A DNA stretch of 64,000 nt from positions 1-64,000 of the forward strand of contig UCAU01000036.1 of the NCBI GenBank assembly GCA_900470445.1, read 5' to 3'. The notes under the pieces were generated by a model. That model saw nothing but the letters and a program-made list of their open reading frames with translations. It did no database searches and was not told the DNA's origin. Made by a program: the position numbers and the translations under genes. The DNA comes from Hyphomicrobiales bacterium. GTDB taxonomy: Bacteria; Pseudomonadota; Alphaproteobacteria; Rhizobiales; Devosiaceae. Positions 20,395 to 29,282 of this stretch are shown here, one piece after another; positions within the stretch are counted from its first letter, which is position 1, and every line of letters starts with the position of its first letter.

Positions 20395-20874
20395 ATGGTA
20401 GCAGCGACAATGAGCATTCCGACCGCTACCGACCTGGCCGATGAGTTGAACCAGCTTCAGCTCAAAATCTTCAACTACGACTTTGCCTGGGAACTGGGTT
20501 CTCGCCTGCGCGCCCGGGCGCAGGACGCAAAGGCGCCGGTCGCCATCGAAGTCCGGCACGGAACGGACGTGGTTTTTGCCACCTTGCTGAGCGGAGCAAC
20601 AATCGACAATTTCGACTGGACACGGCGCAAATGCGCCGTAGCCCACCGCTTCCACCGCAGCTCATTGTCGATGCGGCTTGAGGCCGAAGCGCAGGGCTAT
20701 AATTTCAACTCCAGGTTCCGCCTGCCCGAAGCGGACTATGTCGCGAGCGGGGGCGGGGTTCCGCTCATGCTCGCGTCGGGGACTTTTGCGGGTTCGGTAG
20801 GCGTCAGTGGATTACCCGATATCGAGGACCATCAACTGATAGTCGCGACGTTGCGGAATATGCTGACTGCCTGA
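20395..20874 (+). CDS. UPF0303 / HbpS-like family protein
   Basis: 159 residues, matching the UPF0303 (YBR137W-like) group related to the GlcG/HbpS fold: FNYDFAWELGSRLRARA, KAPVAIEVRHG, FDWTRRKCAVAHRFHRSS and a C-terminal GSVGVSGLPDIEDHQLI. The function of the family is unsettled. ATG at 20395 or 20410 could start it; neither has a clear Shine-Dalgarno. It is the last gene of the sugar operon and converges on the DUF4432 gene. Confidence 0.75.
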   Translation: MVAATMSIPTATDLADELNQLQLKIFNYDFAWELGSRLRARAQDAKAPVAIEVRHGTDVVFATLLSGATIDNFDWTRRKCAVAHRFHRSSLSMRLEAEAQGYNFNSRFRLPEADYVASGGGVPLMLASGTFAGSVGVSGLPDIEDHQLIVATLRNMLTA

Positions 20875-20924
20875 CGCGCGGAGTTCGGGCGGCGCATCTC
20901 CAACGAGTTCGAGACAGACGTGTT

Positions 20925-22016
20925 TCATCGCCCTCCCTTACTCTCGGCCAATGCGAGCAAGTCCTGACCTGCAACGCCGTGCAGGAGTTCGAGGTCGATC
21001 CCCAGAGACACCGACTCCGCGGGCTCCAGGATCGGAAACGGATTGCTGGAACCCACGGGGCGGATGGTGGACGGCTCAAATGCCAGTGCGTAATTGCCCG
21101 CCGGCAGGTTCATTTGCCAATGCAGCAGCGTGGGCAACATGGCCGGGTTCCACGAGACCACAAGACCGGCCGACTGATTGGCGCCGATACTGGCGTTGGC
21201 GATACCGGCTCGGGCCATGCCTTCGGGGCCCTGATCGGCCCCGAACATCCAGGTTCTTGACGAGCCATTTGCAGAGGGCGCGGCAATCGGCGCATAGTTA
21301 TGGGCGCCATCGAGCAGGCGATGCGGCATGGTCAATATTGCATCCGGGGAGAGTACGGGCCAGCCAACGTTCACATGATATAGCATCGCCAGGGGCGTCG
21401 GCCTGAGGCCATGGTTTGTTACGGTGTCGGCCACCCGTATGGTCGCGCTGCCATAGGCAATGCTGATGCGTCGATGCAGTGTCAGATGCTCATCGAACAC
21501 CGCAACCTGCGAGACGGTTCCTTCAACGAACGCTTCGAGCCCGCCATCGGCAGTGGATTGCACCCCATAGCCATGCAGCCGTCCCGGCGCACCGCTGATC
21601 CTTCCGTGCATGGGGTATTCACCATTCGCCTGCCGCCCGCCGGAAATGTCGGTTTTTACGGGCAGGCCGATGTGATCCAGCCCGCAGGTCTTCAACAGGC
21701 CGCCGAAAAAGCTTCTATGCGGTCCAAACCCGGTGTTTTCGACATACCAGGGCGCCACGATCTCGGTTGCAGAACGCCAGCCGATTGGTACCTGCCGCAC
21801 TCGTGCTCCGGCGATATCAAAGCAGCGGTCCACGACAACTTCGAAGGCCACAAGATCGTTTTGGAGCAGGACGGAGCGAACCCCGCGTTCCCATCCGTCC
21901 CCACGCGTAACGAGGTCTGCACCCATGAGCTGGCGCGCCAAGCCCAATTCACTGGCCCGCTCTCCTGTCGGATTTATCTGATCAAGATGGTAGTGAGCAG
22001 TGGATGGTTCAGTCAC
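20925..22016 (-). CDS. DUF4432 family aldose epimerase-like protein
   Basis: 363 residues of the galactose-mutarotase-like fold (DUF4432): KTCGLDHIG, YPMHGRISGAPGRLHGYG, PLAMLYHVNVGWPVL and LHWQMNLPAGNYALAFEPST. I start it at GTG 22016 because this overlaps the stop of the upstream SDR (GTGA); the frame is open further up, but that would lie inside the SDR gene. It probably interconverts sugar anomers or a related intermediate brought in by the importer of the same operon. Confidence 0.85.
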   Translation of the reverse strand: MTEPSTAHYHLDQINPTGERASELGLARQLMGADLVTRGDGWERGVRSVLLQNDLVAFEVVVDRCFDIAGARVRQVPIGWRSATEIVAPWYVENTGFGPHRSFFGGLLKTCGLDHIGLPVKTDISGGRQANGEYPMHGRISGAPGRLHGYGVQSTADGGLEAFVEGTVSQVAVFDEHLTLHRRISIAYGSATIRVADTVTNHGLRPTPLAMLYHVNVGWPVLSPDAILTMPHRLLDGAHNYAPIAAPSANGSSRTWMFGADQGPEGMARAGIANASIGANQSAGLVVSWNPAMLPTLLHWQMNLPAGNYALAFEPSTIRPVGSSNPFPILEPAESVSLGIDLELLHGVAGQDLLALAESKGGR

Positions 22017-22834
22017 AATCCGGCACCCGCTCCGGCCGGACGCAGGTCGTCTGCGGCCATGATCGCGGGCAGCAAGGCCCCGCCATCGGCAAAAATCGTC
22101 TGTCCGGTGATGTAGGAAGCAGCATCGGAGGCCAGAAAGACACAAATTCCGGCGATTTCAGATGGCCGAGCCGTTCGCCCCATCGCGATAAGGGGGGCAG
22201 CGAGATTGTCACCGGCGTCGTAACGGGCCTGTTCTTCCGGCGTCTCGGAAGTGTTGATGTAGCCCGGCGCAACGGCGTTGGCGCGAATGCCGTGGCGGGC
22301 CCATTCGACAGCCATGCTTTTGGTCAGGCGGTTAAGCCCTGCCTTGGCGACCCCATAGGCCGCGCTGTCGAACCAGACATGGCTGGAATGGATGGACGAT
22401 ATATTGATGATCGAGCCACCGCTGCGGCGAGCAATCATCTGCTTTGCCGCAACCTGGCTGGTCAGCAGGGGCGCGCGCAGATTGAGGTTCAATCCGTTCT
22501 CCCAGCTTTCAAGGGAAAGGTCTGTCAGTCCTCCGGCCGAATATTGCCCGCCGCCGGCGTTGTTCACTAGGATGTCGATCTGCCCGAAGACGTCGATTGT
22601 GTTGGTGACGATGCTTTTGCAGTCTTCGACATTCATCAATTCGGCAGGCATCATGAAAGCCCTGCGGCCCTTATCCTCGATGCACCGGGCGACCTCACAC
22701 GCTCCGTCATCGGCCCCTCGATAGGTGAATGCCACATGCGCCCCGGCGTCGGCAAAGGCCAGAGCAGTAGCCTTTCCGATGCCATGGCTGGCACCGGTTA
22801 TAAGGGCAAACTTGTTGGCGAGCGGCAGAGTCAA
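22013..22834 (-). CDS. Short-chain dehydrogenase/reductase (glucose 1-dehydrogenase-like)
   Basis: 273-residue classical SDR: TGASHGIG cofactor motif, NNAGG, catalytic Ser in INISS and the Y-x3-K of AAYGVAKAG, ending with ASYITGQTIFADGG. I place the start at TTG 22834, preceded by AAGGA at 8 nt; other upstream TTG codons give a non-conserved extension. Likely an NAD(P)-dependent sugar or sugar-alcohol dehydrogenase working with the LacI-controlled importer. Confidence 0.88.
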   Translation of the reverse strand: MTLPLANKFALITGASHGIGKATALAFADAGAHVAFTYRGADDGACEVARCIEDKGRRAFMMPAELMNVEDCKSIVTNTIDVFGQIDILVNNAGGGQYSAGGLTDLSLESWENGLNLNLRAPLLTSQVAAKQMIARRSGGSIINISSIHSSHVWFDSAAYGVAKAGLNRLTKSMAVEWARHGIRANAVAPGYINTSETPEEQARYDAGDNLAAPLIAMGRTARPSEIAGICVFLASDAASYITGQTIFADGGALLPAIMAADDLRPAGAGAGL

Positions 22835-22880
22835 ATTGTCAATCCTTGTCAGGTGAGAGCTATCGGCTCCCGTCGTGGAA

Positions 22881-22905
22881 ACGGCGGCAGGCAGAACCTG
22901 CCTCC
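22881..22905 (-). promoter_or_regulatory. Intercistronic hairpin between ATPase and SDR genes
   Basis: CGG-c-GGCAGG, 5-nt loop, CCTGCC-t-CCG: nine pairs with one mismatch, in the 114-bp gap between transport and enzyme genes. No T-tract. Likely an mRNA-stability element. Confidence 0.35.
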
Positions 22906-22948
22906 GTTCGCCTCGGTCCCGGGAGGGGTGGCGAGGCAAAATTGGGCA

Positions 22949-23764
22949 CTAACCGGCTTGGGCAAACAAGCGCCGTTGCAGCCGCCGTGCGCGCTGCTTT
23001 TTGGGATCGGCAAGTGGGGCAGCGAGTTGGAGGCGCCTGGTGTAGGGATGGTTGGGCGCACCGGATACCTGAGCGGCGTCGCCAATCTCCATGATCTCGC
23101 CCTGATAGAGCACGGCGATCCGATCGCTAATGCTGTTCACCACACCCAGGTCGTGGCTGATAAAGATATAGGCCACCCCGGTCGCGTCCTGCAGGTCCTT
23201 GAACAGCTTGAGCACCGTTGCCTGTGTGCTCACGTCCAGAGCGCTGGTCGGCTCGTCGCAAACGATGATTGATGGCCTGAGGGCGAGAGCGCGGGCAATG
23301 GCGATGCGCTGGCGTTGACCACCGGAGAACTCCCGCGGATAGCGAGAACCGGCATCGCTGGGCAGTCCAACCGCATCGAGGAGTTCGCGAACGCGCGCCT
23401 GTCCGTCCTTGATGCCCGCCGCCGCGAGCGGCTCCACGAGTATGCTTTCTACCGTCATCGCCGGATTGAGCGATGAATAGGGGTCCTGAAAGACCGCTTG
23501 AACGTCCTTGGCAACCCGGCGGCGCATCGTGCGGCTCACATTGCTGATGACCTGCCCGCGATATGAAATGGTGCCGCCACGGACCGGAGCGAGTCCGAGT
23601 ATGGCACGGCCGATCGTGGTTTTTCCCGACCCTGACTCGCCCACCATGCCGAGGGTTTCGCCTGAGGCAAGCTCGAAGCTCACGCCACGAATAACATTGG
23701 TGTGGCCGCCTTGGCGGGGGAAGCCGACGACGAGATTTTCGACCCTGAGGAGGGGCTCGGTCAT
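22949..23764 (-). CDS. Dpp/Opp-type ABC transporter ATP-binding protein (DppF-like)
   Basis: 271-residue ATPase: Walker A GESGSGKTT, FQDPYSSLNP after the Q-loop, signature FSGGQRQRIAIARA, Walker B SIIVCDEP, H-loop SHDLG. Its ATG overlaps the stop of the upstream fused permease-ATPase (ATGA). It is the second nucleotide-binding subunit of the importer. Confidence 0.93.
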   Translation of the reverse strand: MTEPLLRVENLVVGFPRQGGHTNVIRGVSFELASGETLGMVGESGSGKTTIGRAILGLAPVRGGTISYRGQVISNVSRTMRRRVAKDVQAVFQDPYSSLNPAMTVESILVEPLAAAGIKDGQARVRELLDAVGLPSDAGSRYPREFSGGQRQRIAIARALALRPSIIVCDEPTSALDVSTQATVLKLFKDLQDATGVAYIFISHDLGVVNSISDRIAVLYQGEIMEIGDAAQVSGAPNHPYTRRLQLAAPLADPKKQRARRLQRRLFAQAG

Positions 23765-25533
23765 GGTGCCAACTCCATCAATTCGACGCTGCGGGAGGAT
23801 TGCAGCAATTGCTTGGTGTAGGCGTGACGCGGTGCCTCGAACAAATCATCGACGCTCGCCTGCTCGACGAAATGGCCATCCTTCATAACCGTTACGGTGT
23901 GGCAGAGGTCTGCCACTACTCCAAGATTGTGCGTCACCAAAATCATTGCCAGACCGCGCTCCTCGCTCAGTTCGCGCAGCAGGTCGAGCACTTCGGCCTG
24001 CACGGTGACGTCGAGAGCGGTGGTCGGTTCGTCCGCGACGATGATGTCCGGATCGGATGCGACCGCGCCGCAGATGAGCACACGCTGCGCCATGCCTCCC
24101 GATATTTCATGCGGATACATTTTCATGATGCGCTCGGGCTCGTTGATGCCCACGCGTGCCAGCAGCTTGATGAGAATGGCATATGCCTCTGCCTTGGCCA
24201 TTGGCCGCGACGCGCGCAGCCCGTAGATCAGTTGCGCGCCGACGGTGAAGGACGGATCGAGATTGGACATCGGCTCCTGCGGGATATAGGCGATGCGCCG
24301 GCCTCGCGCGGCGCGCATTTTTTGCGGATCGGCCATCAGATCCTCGCTCCCCAGCCATATGCTACCGCCCAGGAGCAGGGCTTCGCGTGGCAGGATGCCG
24401 AGACAGGAAAACGCAATCTGGGATTTGCCGGAGCCGGATTCTCCAACCAGGCCATGAATCTCGCCGCGGCGCAGATCGAAATCCACACCATGAACGACTT
24501 CACGGACGCTGCCATCGGCCGACATGTAGCCGATGCGCAAAGCCCGGATGCTGAGAATGGCATCGTCCCGGGACTTGGCCGTGGCGGGTCCGTTCCCCTG
24601 CACAGCAGCGGCGATGATTTGCCGGCGTTGGCGGGGGGACAGTACCTTGCTGCGGGCCGACGATTGCAGCACGTCGCTCAGTGCATTGCCGAGCAGCACG
24701 AAAGCCAGGATGGTGACGCTGATCAGCAGCGATGGCCAGACCACGCCCCAGGGATTGTTGTAGATGCCGCTGAAGGAACGCTGCAGCGTCGTGCCCCATG
24801 AGGCCGCTGCAGGGTCGCCCAGGCCGATGAAGGAGACACCGGATTCGATGCCGATGCCCGCTGCCATGATGAAGGAGCTGTGGATGATGATCGGCGCCCG
24901 TACCGCCCAGAGCACATGCCGGCCGACAATGCGCAGATCCGACAGGCCGGACACCCGCGCCGCATCGATATAGAGTTCCTTGCGGACGGTAATTACGATC
25001 GAGCGGACCAGGCGATAATAAGTCGGCGCCACGATAATGCCGAGCACCACCATCGCGGCGGACAGGTTGGGACCAGTCACCGCATAAAGGGCGATCAGCA
25101 GCACCACGCCGGGAAGCGACATAATGGCGTCGGAGACGAAGCTGGCGACGGTCTCGAACGTGCCGCGGTAAAAGCCAGCGACGAGGCCGCTTGTAGCCCC
25201 GATGACCGAAGACACGGAAACGATGATCAGCACGGCAATGAGGGTCTGCCGGGTTCCCCAGACGAGGCGGGAATAGATGTCATATCCGGCGCCGTCACCC
25301 CCGAGCGGATGCCCAGGCGTGAAAGGTCGGGCATTGGTAGCCGCCAGGTCGGTGACATTGACGTCGTAGAGAGCCAGCACAGGCGCCAGGATGGCGACGA
25401 CGATGAGGAGCGCGAGATAGGCGCTCCAGATCACGGCCGGCGGGCGACCCAACAATTGCGCCAGCACAGAGCGTCTGCCCGTCGTCAGAGCCGTCATGTC
25501 CGATGGTGCGATGATCGGTGAAGTGTCTGCCAT
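23761..25533 (-). CDS. Fused ABC permease and ATPase (DppC-DppD fusion)
   Basis: 590-residue protein joining two subunits that are usually separate. Residues about 30-290 are a DppC-type permease with the coupling loop ELYIDAARVSGLSDLRIVG (about 186-204). A basic linker, about 291-325, follows. Residues about 327-590 are a DppD-type ATPase: Walker A GESGSGKS (364-371), Q419, signature ISGGMAQR (477-484), Walker B IIVADEP, H535. All catalytic motifs are intact and no internal stop occurs, so it looks functional. Its ATG overlaps the upstream permease stop (TGATG on the minus strand). Confidence 0.93.
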   Translation of the reverse strand: MADTSPIIAPSDMTALTTGRRSVLAQLLGRPPAVIWSAYLALLIVVAILAPVLALYDVNVTDLAATNARPFTPGHPLGGDGAGYDIYSRLVWGTRQTLIAVLIIVSVSSVIGATSGLVAGFYRGTFETVASFVSDAIMSLPGVVLLIALYAVTGPNLSAAMVVLGIIVAPTYYRLVRSIVITVRKELYIDAARVSGLSDLRIVGRHVLWAVRAPIIIHSSFIMAAGIGIESGVSFIGLGDPAAASWGTTLQRSFSGIYNNPWGVVWPSLLISVTILAFVLLGNALSDVLQSSARSKVLSPRQRRQIIAAAVQGNGPATAKSRDDAILSIRALRIGYMSADGSVREVVHGVDFDLRRGEIHGLVGESGSGKSQIAFSCLGILPREALLLGGSIWLGSEDLMADPQKMRAARGRRIAYIPQEPMSNLDPSFTVGAQLIYGLRASRPMAKAEAYAILIKLLARVGINEPERIMKMYPHEISGGMAQRVLICGAVASDPDIIVADEPTTALDVTVQAEVLDLLRELSEERGLAMILVTHNLGVVADLCHTVTVMKDGHFVEQASVDDLFEAPRHAYTKQLLQSSRSVELMELAP

Positions 25534-26471
25534 CAGGATCGCGCTTTCGGATTGAGCAAGGCCACGCCGATATCGGCGAGCAGATTGGTGGCGAGCACCA
25601 GCACGATGGTGATCAGGACCGTCCCCATGACCATAGGGACATCGCTGATCTGGGCCGAAGCGTTGGCCAATTGCCCCATGCCGGGAAGTGCGAAGATGAG
25701 TTCGATGAAGACGGCGCCCCCGAGCAGGCCAATCATGGTGAGGCTCAACGCCGTCAGACCGGGCGCCGCGGAATTGCGCAGCACATGCCGGAACAGAATC
25801 TGGCGTTCGTCGATGCCGCGGGCCCGCAGCGTGCGGACGAAGTCGCGATCGAGCGTGTCGAGGACAGCAGTCCGGATCTGGGTCGCAACGCCTGCAACAC
25901 TACCGATGAGAAGGGCCGAAACCGGCAGCACCAAGGACATGAACCAGAGTGTAAGCCCTCGCTGCGGCGGCACATAGCCGGTGGCGGGAAAAGCCCGCCA
26001 CGCCACCGCAAAGGTAAAGACGAGCACGATGGCGATCACGTATCCCGGCACGGCAGCGCCCAATACCGACAGCCATTGGACGAGCCGATCGACCCAGCCG
26101 CCCTTTACCGCTGCGGTGACGCCCAGCAGGACGCTGAGCACCGCCGTCAATCCCAGCGTCATCAAGACGAGCGTCAACGTCACCGGCACGCGGTTCGACA
26201 GCGCTTTGCTCACGAACTCGCTGGTATAATACGAGCGGCCCAGATCGCCGGTAACGACGCCGGCGATCCAGTCCCCGTATTGGATGAGCAATGGGCGGTC
26301 GAGGCCGAGTTGGGCGACCTTCTGCTGGATACTCTCGGGTGTGGCGCTCAAGCCCAGCACTGATCGCGCAATGCCCGGTCCATTGCCGTACATCAGGGCG
26401 AATGTCGCAAAGGTCACAACCAGCACCACACCGATGGAGCGCAACAGGCTCCTGGTCACTGAGGAAATCAT
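25533..26471 (-). CDS. Dpp/Opp-type ABC transporter permease (DppB-like)
   Basis: 312-residue inner-membrane permease with six predicted helices: N-terminal TFATFALMYGNGPG, the coupling region DFVRTLRARGIDERQILFRHVLRN and the terminal LADIGVALLNPK. It pairs with the permease half of the fused protein and follows the binding protein after 28 bp. Confidence 0.93.
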   Translation of the reverse strand: MISSVTRSLLRSIGVVLVVTFATFALMYGNGPGIARSVLGLSATPESIQQKVAQLGLDRPLLIQYGDWIAGVVTGDLGRSYYTSEFVSKALSNRVPVTLTLVLMTLGLTAVLSVLLGVTAAVKGGWVDRLVQWLSVLGAAVPGYVIAIVLVFTFAVAWRAFPATGYVPPQRGLTLWFMSLVLPVSALLIGSVAGVATQIRTAVLDTLDRDFVRTLRARGIDERQILFRHVLRNSAAPGLTALSLTMIGLLGGAVFIELIFALPGMGQLANASAQISDVPMVMGTVLITIVLVLATNLLADIGVALLNPKARS

Positions 26472-26499
26472 CGCTATTGTCCCGCCCTGAGCGTGTGCA

Positions 26500-28014
26500 C
26501 TACTGGAAGTCGCGCAGCTTGGGAGTCAAAGCTTCCACATCCGATTGGGTCGGGATGCCGAGCTTTTGCGGGTTATAGGCGTAGGCCGAGCCCATATAGA
26601 CGAAGGGCGCGAACCAGGCCTGGTCGATGATGTAGCGGTTGATCTCCTGCTGGAGAGCTGCACTTTCGTCGGGTGTCGCGGTGGCAATTCTGGCCCAGCG
26701 CGAGTCGATGAACTCGTCGGGCTGGTGCTGCAGGTTCCACCAGCCATCGACAGTGGATTCGACATAGATTTGGAAGGCGGAATCGCCGGCATTGCCGAGC
26801 TGCCACAGGACCACCGGGAATTTGCCGCTGAGCAGGTCGGTGATGGCATTGGCGCCTGAAAGCGGGACTTCGGTGACCCGGATGTTGATCAGGCCCAATT
26901 GCTGGCGCACATAGGGCAGCAGCGTTTCGAAGTTCTGGCCGGTCATGGTGGGGAATTGGAGATCGAAGCCCTCCGCATAGCCCGCTTCGGCCATGAGCGC
27001 CTTGGCCTTTTCGACGTGAAACGGATAGGGGTCTTCGAGCCCCTCGATATAGGCGGCCGTTCCCTTGCGGAACACCTGGGCCGTGGGTTCCGCATTGCCC
27101 AGATAGAGATGTTGCGCCATGGCCGCCTTGTCGAAGACCATGTTCATCGCCTGGCGCACCCGTACATCACCAAGGGCCGCCACTTTCGCGCCGGTACGGT
27201 CCGAAATAATGAGCCGGGGCGTCTGCCCCTGGAACTGGATCACATCCATTCCGGCGCCTTTGACGGTCTCGACGCTGCCCGCAGCGACGAGGGTGGCGTC
27301 GATTTGTCCGGTGGTCAGGGCTGAGACGGCGGCGCCGTCATTGGTGATCACCCGCACGACCAGATTGTCATAGGCGTAATGGGCCGCATTCCAATGATCG
27401 GGATTCCTGGTGAACACATATTCCGAGCCGGTCGTCGTAGAGGCCGGGTCGAGCACATATGGACCTGAGCCGACCGGAACGTCCCAATTGCCTGCCTCCA
27501 GATAAGAGGCAGGCGCGATATAGGGGCTGCAGATTTTATTGTTCAGGATCGGTTGCGGGTCAGGCCAGGATATGGAGATGGTCTGCGGATCGGTAATTTC
27601 GATCGTGATGTCCTTGTAGTCTGCGGCTCGGCCGCTGGTCGCCGCGAACTCGAAGGAGGCCCTTACGGCCTCGGCATTCACCGGGGTGCCGTCGCTGAAT
27701 TTGAGGCCCTCGCGGAGCTTGGCGGTGAAAGTCCGATTTTCATTGGTGATTTCCCAGGAGGCGGCAATATCCGGCTCCAGACCACCAACGGAATCACATT
27801 TTACAAGGTTGTCCCAGACCGCCTCTGCGGCCCAATTCTGGTAACCCGGCTGGTCGCTGGGATTCCAGCCATACATATCCAGGGTGGAGCCAAGGGTGAG
27901 CAATTCCTTAGCCGAGGCGACGCTGGCGCCAAGGCCGGTTGCAAGGGTTGTGCCGGCCATGGCTGCGGCCAGAATGAAGCGCGAAACTCGACGACGTCGT
28001 GATGGTTTGGACAT
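26500..28014 (-). CDS. ABC transporter substrate-binding protein, family 5 (Dpp/Opp type)
   Basis: 504-residue periplasmic protein with an N-terminal signal peptide (basic start, hydrophobic core about 11-33, ASA/K or SAK cleavage). Family 5 features: SWEITNENRTFTAKLREGLKFSDGTPVNAEAV and VRQAMNMVFDKAAMAQ. A strong AGGGAGGAAAC precedes the ATG. Many Dpp-type proteins in this bacterial group bind oligosaccharides or glycosides. The LacI regulator next door and the sugar enzymes downstream favour a carbohydrate here. Confidence 0.92.
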   Translation of the reverse strand: MSKPSRRRRVSRFILAAAMAGTTLATGLGASVASAKELLTLGSTLDMYGWNPSDQPGYQNWAAEAVWDNLVKCDSVGGLEPDIAASWEITNENRTFTAKLREGLKFSDGTPVNAEAVRASFEFAATSGRAADYKDITIEITDPQTISISWPDPQPILNNKICSPYIAPASYLEAGNWDVPVGSGPYVLDPASTTTGSEYVFTRNPDHWNAAHYAYDNLVVRVITNDGAAVSALTTGQIDATLVAAGSVETVKGAGMDVIQFQGQTPRLIISDRTGAKVAALGDVRVRQAMNMVFDKAAMAQHLYLGNAEPTAQVFRKGTAAYIEGLEDPYPFHVEKAKALMAEAGYAEGFDLQFPTMTGQNFETLLPYVRQQLGLINIRVTEVPLSGANAITDLLSGKFPVVLWQLGNAGDSAFQIYVESTVDGWWNLQHQPDEFIDSRWARIATATPDESAALQQEINRYIIDQAWFAPFVYMGSAYAYNPQKLGIPTQSDVEALTPKLRDFQ

Positions 28015-28040
28015 GTTTCCTCCCTAGTCCTTGGTTGCTA

Positions 28041-28069
28041 TATACAACGTTGTACATGATTACTGTCAA
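28041..28069 (-). promoter_or_regulatory. Promoter with embedded LacI-type operator
   Basis: On the minus strand, TTGACA (28064-28069) and TGTATA (28041-28046) are 17 nt apart, a good sigma-70 promoter for the binding-protein operon. The perfect palindrome TACAACGTTGTA (28043-28054), with the central CG typical of LacI-family sites, lies across the spacer and -10. Binding there would block RNA polymerase. Confidence 0.65.
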
Positions 28070-28187
28070 GCTAGCTTCTATCGGCATACGCGCCAGAGCC
28101 GGATTGCGCCAAAGCGCGTGGATTACGTTTGACGTTGTGGCCGAAGATGCTAGGAAACGATGATCCAAAACGAGGAAGAATTCCGCC

Positions 28188-29237
28188 GTGGTCACTCGAA
28201 AACGCAGCAGCGGCGCCACCTTGCACGATGTAGCGCGGGACGCGGGCGTGTCGTTCTCCGCCGTCTCCAAGGCCCTGCGCAACGTCTATGGCGTGAGCGA
28301 GGCGATGCGGCTGCGGGTTCAGGCTTCCGCTGAGAAGTTGGGCTACAGGCCGCATGCCGCGGCACGGGGGATGCGGGGTAAAACCTATACGCTGGGCATC
28401 TTGGTGTCGGACCTGCACAATTCGTTCTTCTCGGAGATTTTTGCGGGGGTCGCAGAAGTAGCCGGCCGTGCCCGGTACCAGGCAATGCTGGGGGTGGGCT
28501 CCGCCAAGCCGGTCACCGAGAATGCGGTGATCGATGCGATGATCGACCGGCAAATGGACGGCCTGCTGCTCGTGGCGCCAAGCATGTCGCCCGCCGACTT
28601 GCAGGTGGTCGCCGAAGAGATACCCACCGTGCTGATCGGCGTGCACCTGCCGACTTCGACAACATTTGACACGGTGAACAATGACGATGAGCTCGGCGCG
28701 CGCCTGATCGTCCGTCATCTGCACGAACAGGGCTTTTCCAACGTTGCATTTCTGACCCTGGATGCATTGCCCGAGGCCCAAGGTACGACGCTGGAATTTC
28801 GCGAACGCGGCTATCGGGACGAGATGCAGCGCCTGGGCCTGGGCGGGCACGTACAAGTCGTTGGCGCTTCAATGGAGTCCGGGGACATTCGAAGCACGGC
28901 CCTTAGACTGCTGACCAGCAAACGGCGGCCGCAAGCCGTGTTCTGCTGGACGGACTACGTGGCCTTCGAGGTAATCGGTGTGGCGCATGAATTGGGCCTG
29001 CGCGTTCCCGACGAGCTGGCCGTCATTGGCTATGACAACACGCCCTATTGCGCCCTGCCGCAGCACTCGCTGACCAGTGTGGATCAGTCCGGGCGCCTGC
29101 TCGGCCAAAAAGCCACACAGCTTCTATTGGATCGCATCAGCGGCCGCAGCGAGCCGGAGCATTTCGTCGTTACGCCCACTCTTGTGGCGCGCGACAGCAC
29201 CGTGGGAGCGCGCCAACTGTTACGGACCGGTCTGTAG
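28188..29237 (+). CDS. LacI-family transcriptional regulator
   Basis: 349-residue repressor with HTH ATLHDVARDAGVSFSAVSKAL (about 10-30), hinge YRPHAAARGMR and a sugar-binding-like core (ILVSDLHNSFFSEIFAG, VIGYDNTPYCALPQHSLTSV). It starts at GTG 28188 after CGAGGAAG. It diverges from the Dpp-type importer operon and probably binds the palindrome at 28043-28054. It converges on a LysR gene with 45 bp between the stops. Confidence 0.93.
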   Translation: MVTRKRSSGATLHDVARDAGVSFSAVSKALRNVYGVSEAMRLRVQASAEKLGYRPHAAARGMRGKTYTLGILVSDLHNSFFSEIFAGVAEVAGRARYQAMLGVGSAKPVTENAVIDAMIDRQMDGLLLVAPSMSPADLQVVAEEIPTVLIGVHLPTSTTFDTVNNDDELGARLIVRHLHEQGFSNVAFLTLDALPEAQGTTLEFRERGYRDEMQRLGLGGHVQVVGASMESGDIRSTALRLLTSKRRPQAVFCWTDYVAFEVIGVAHELGLRVPDELAVIGYDNTPYCALPQHSLTSVDQSGRLLGQKATQLLLDRISGRSEPEHFVVTPTLVARDSTVGARQLLRTGL

Positions 29238-29282
29238 GACTAGACCATCTGCTTGCGTGCAATACATGCCCCCGTTTGTCCG

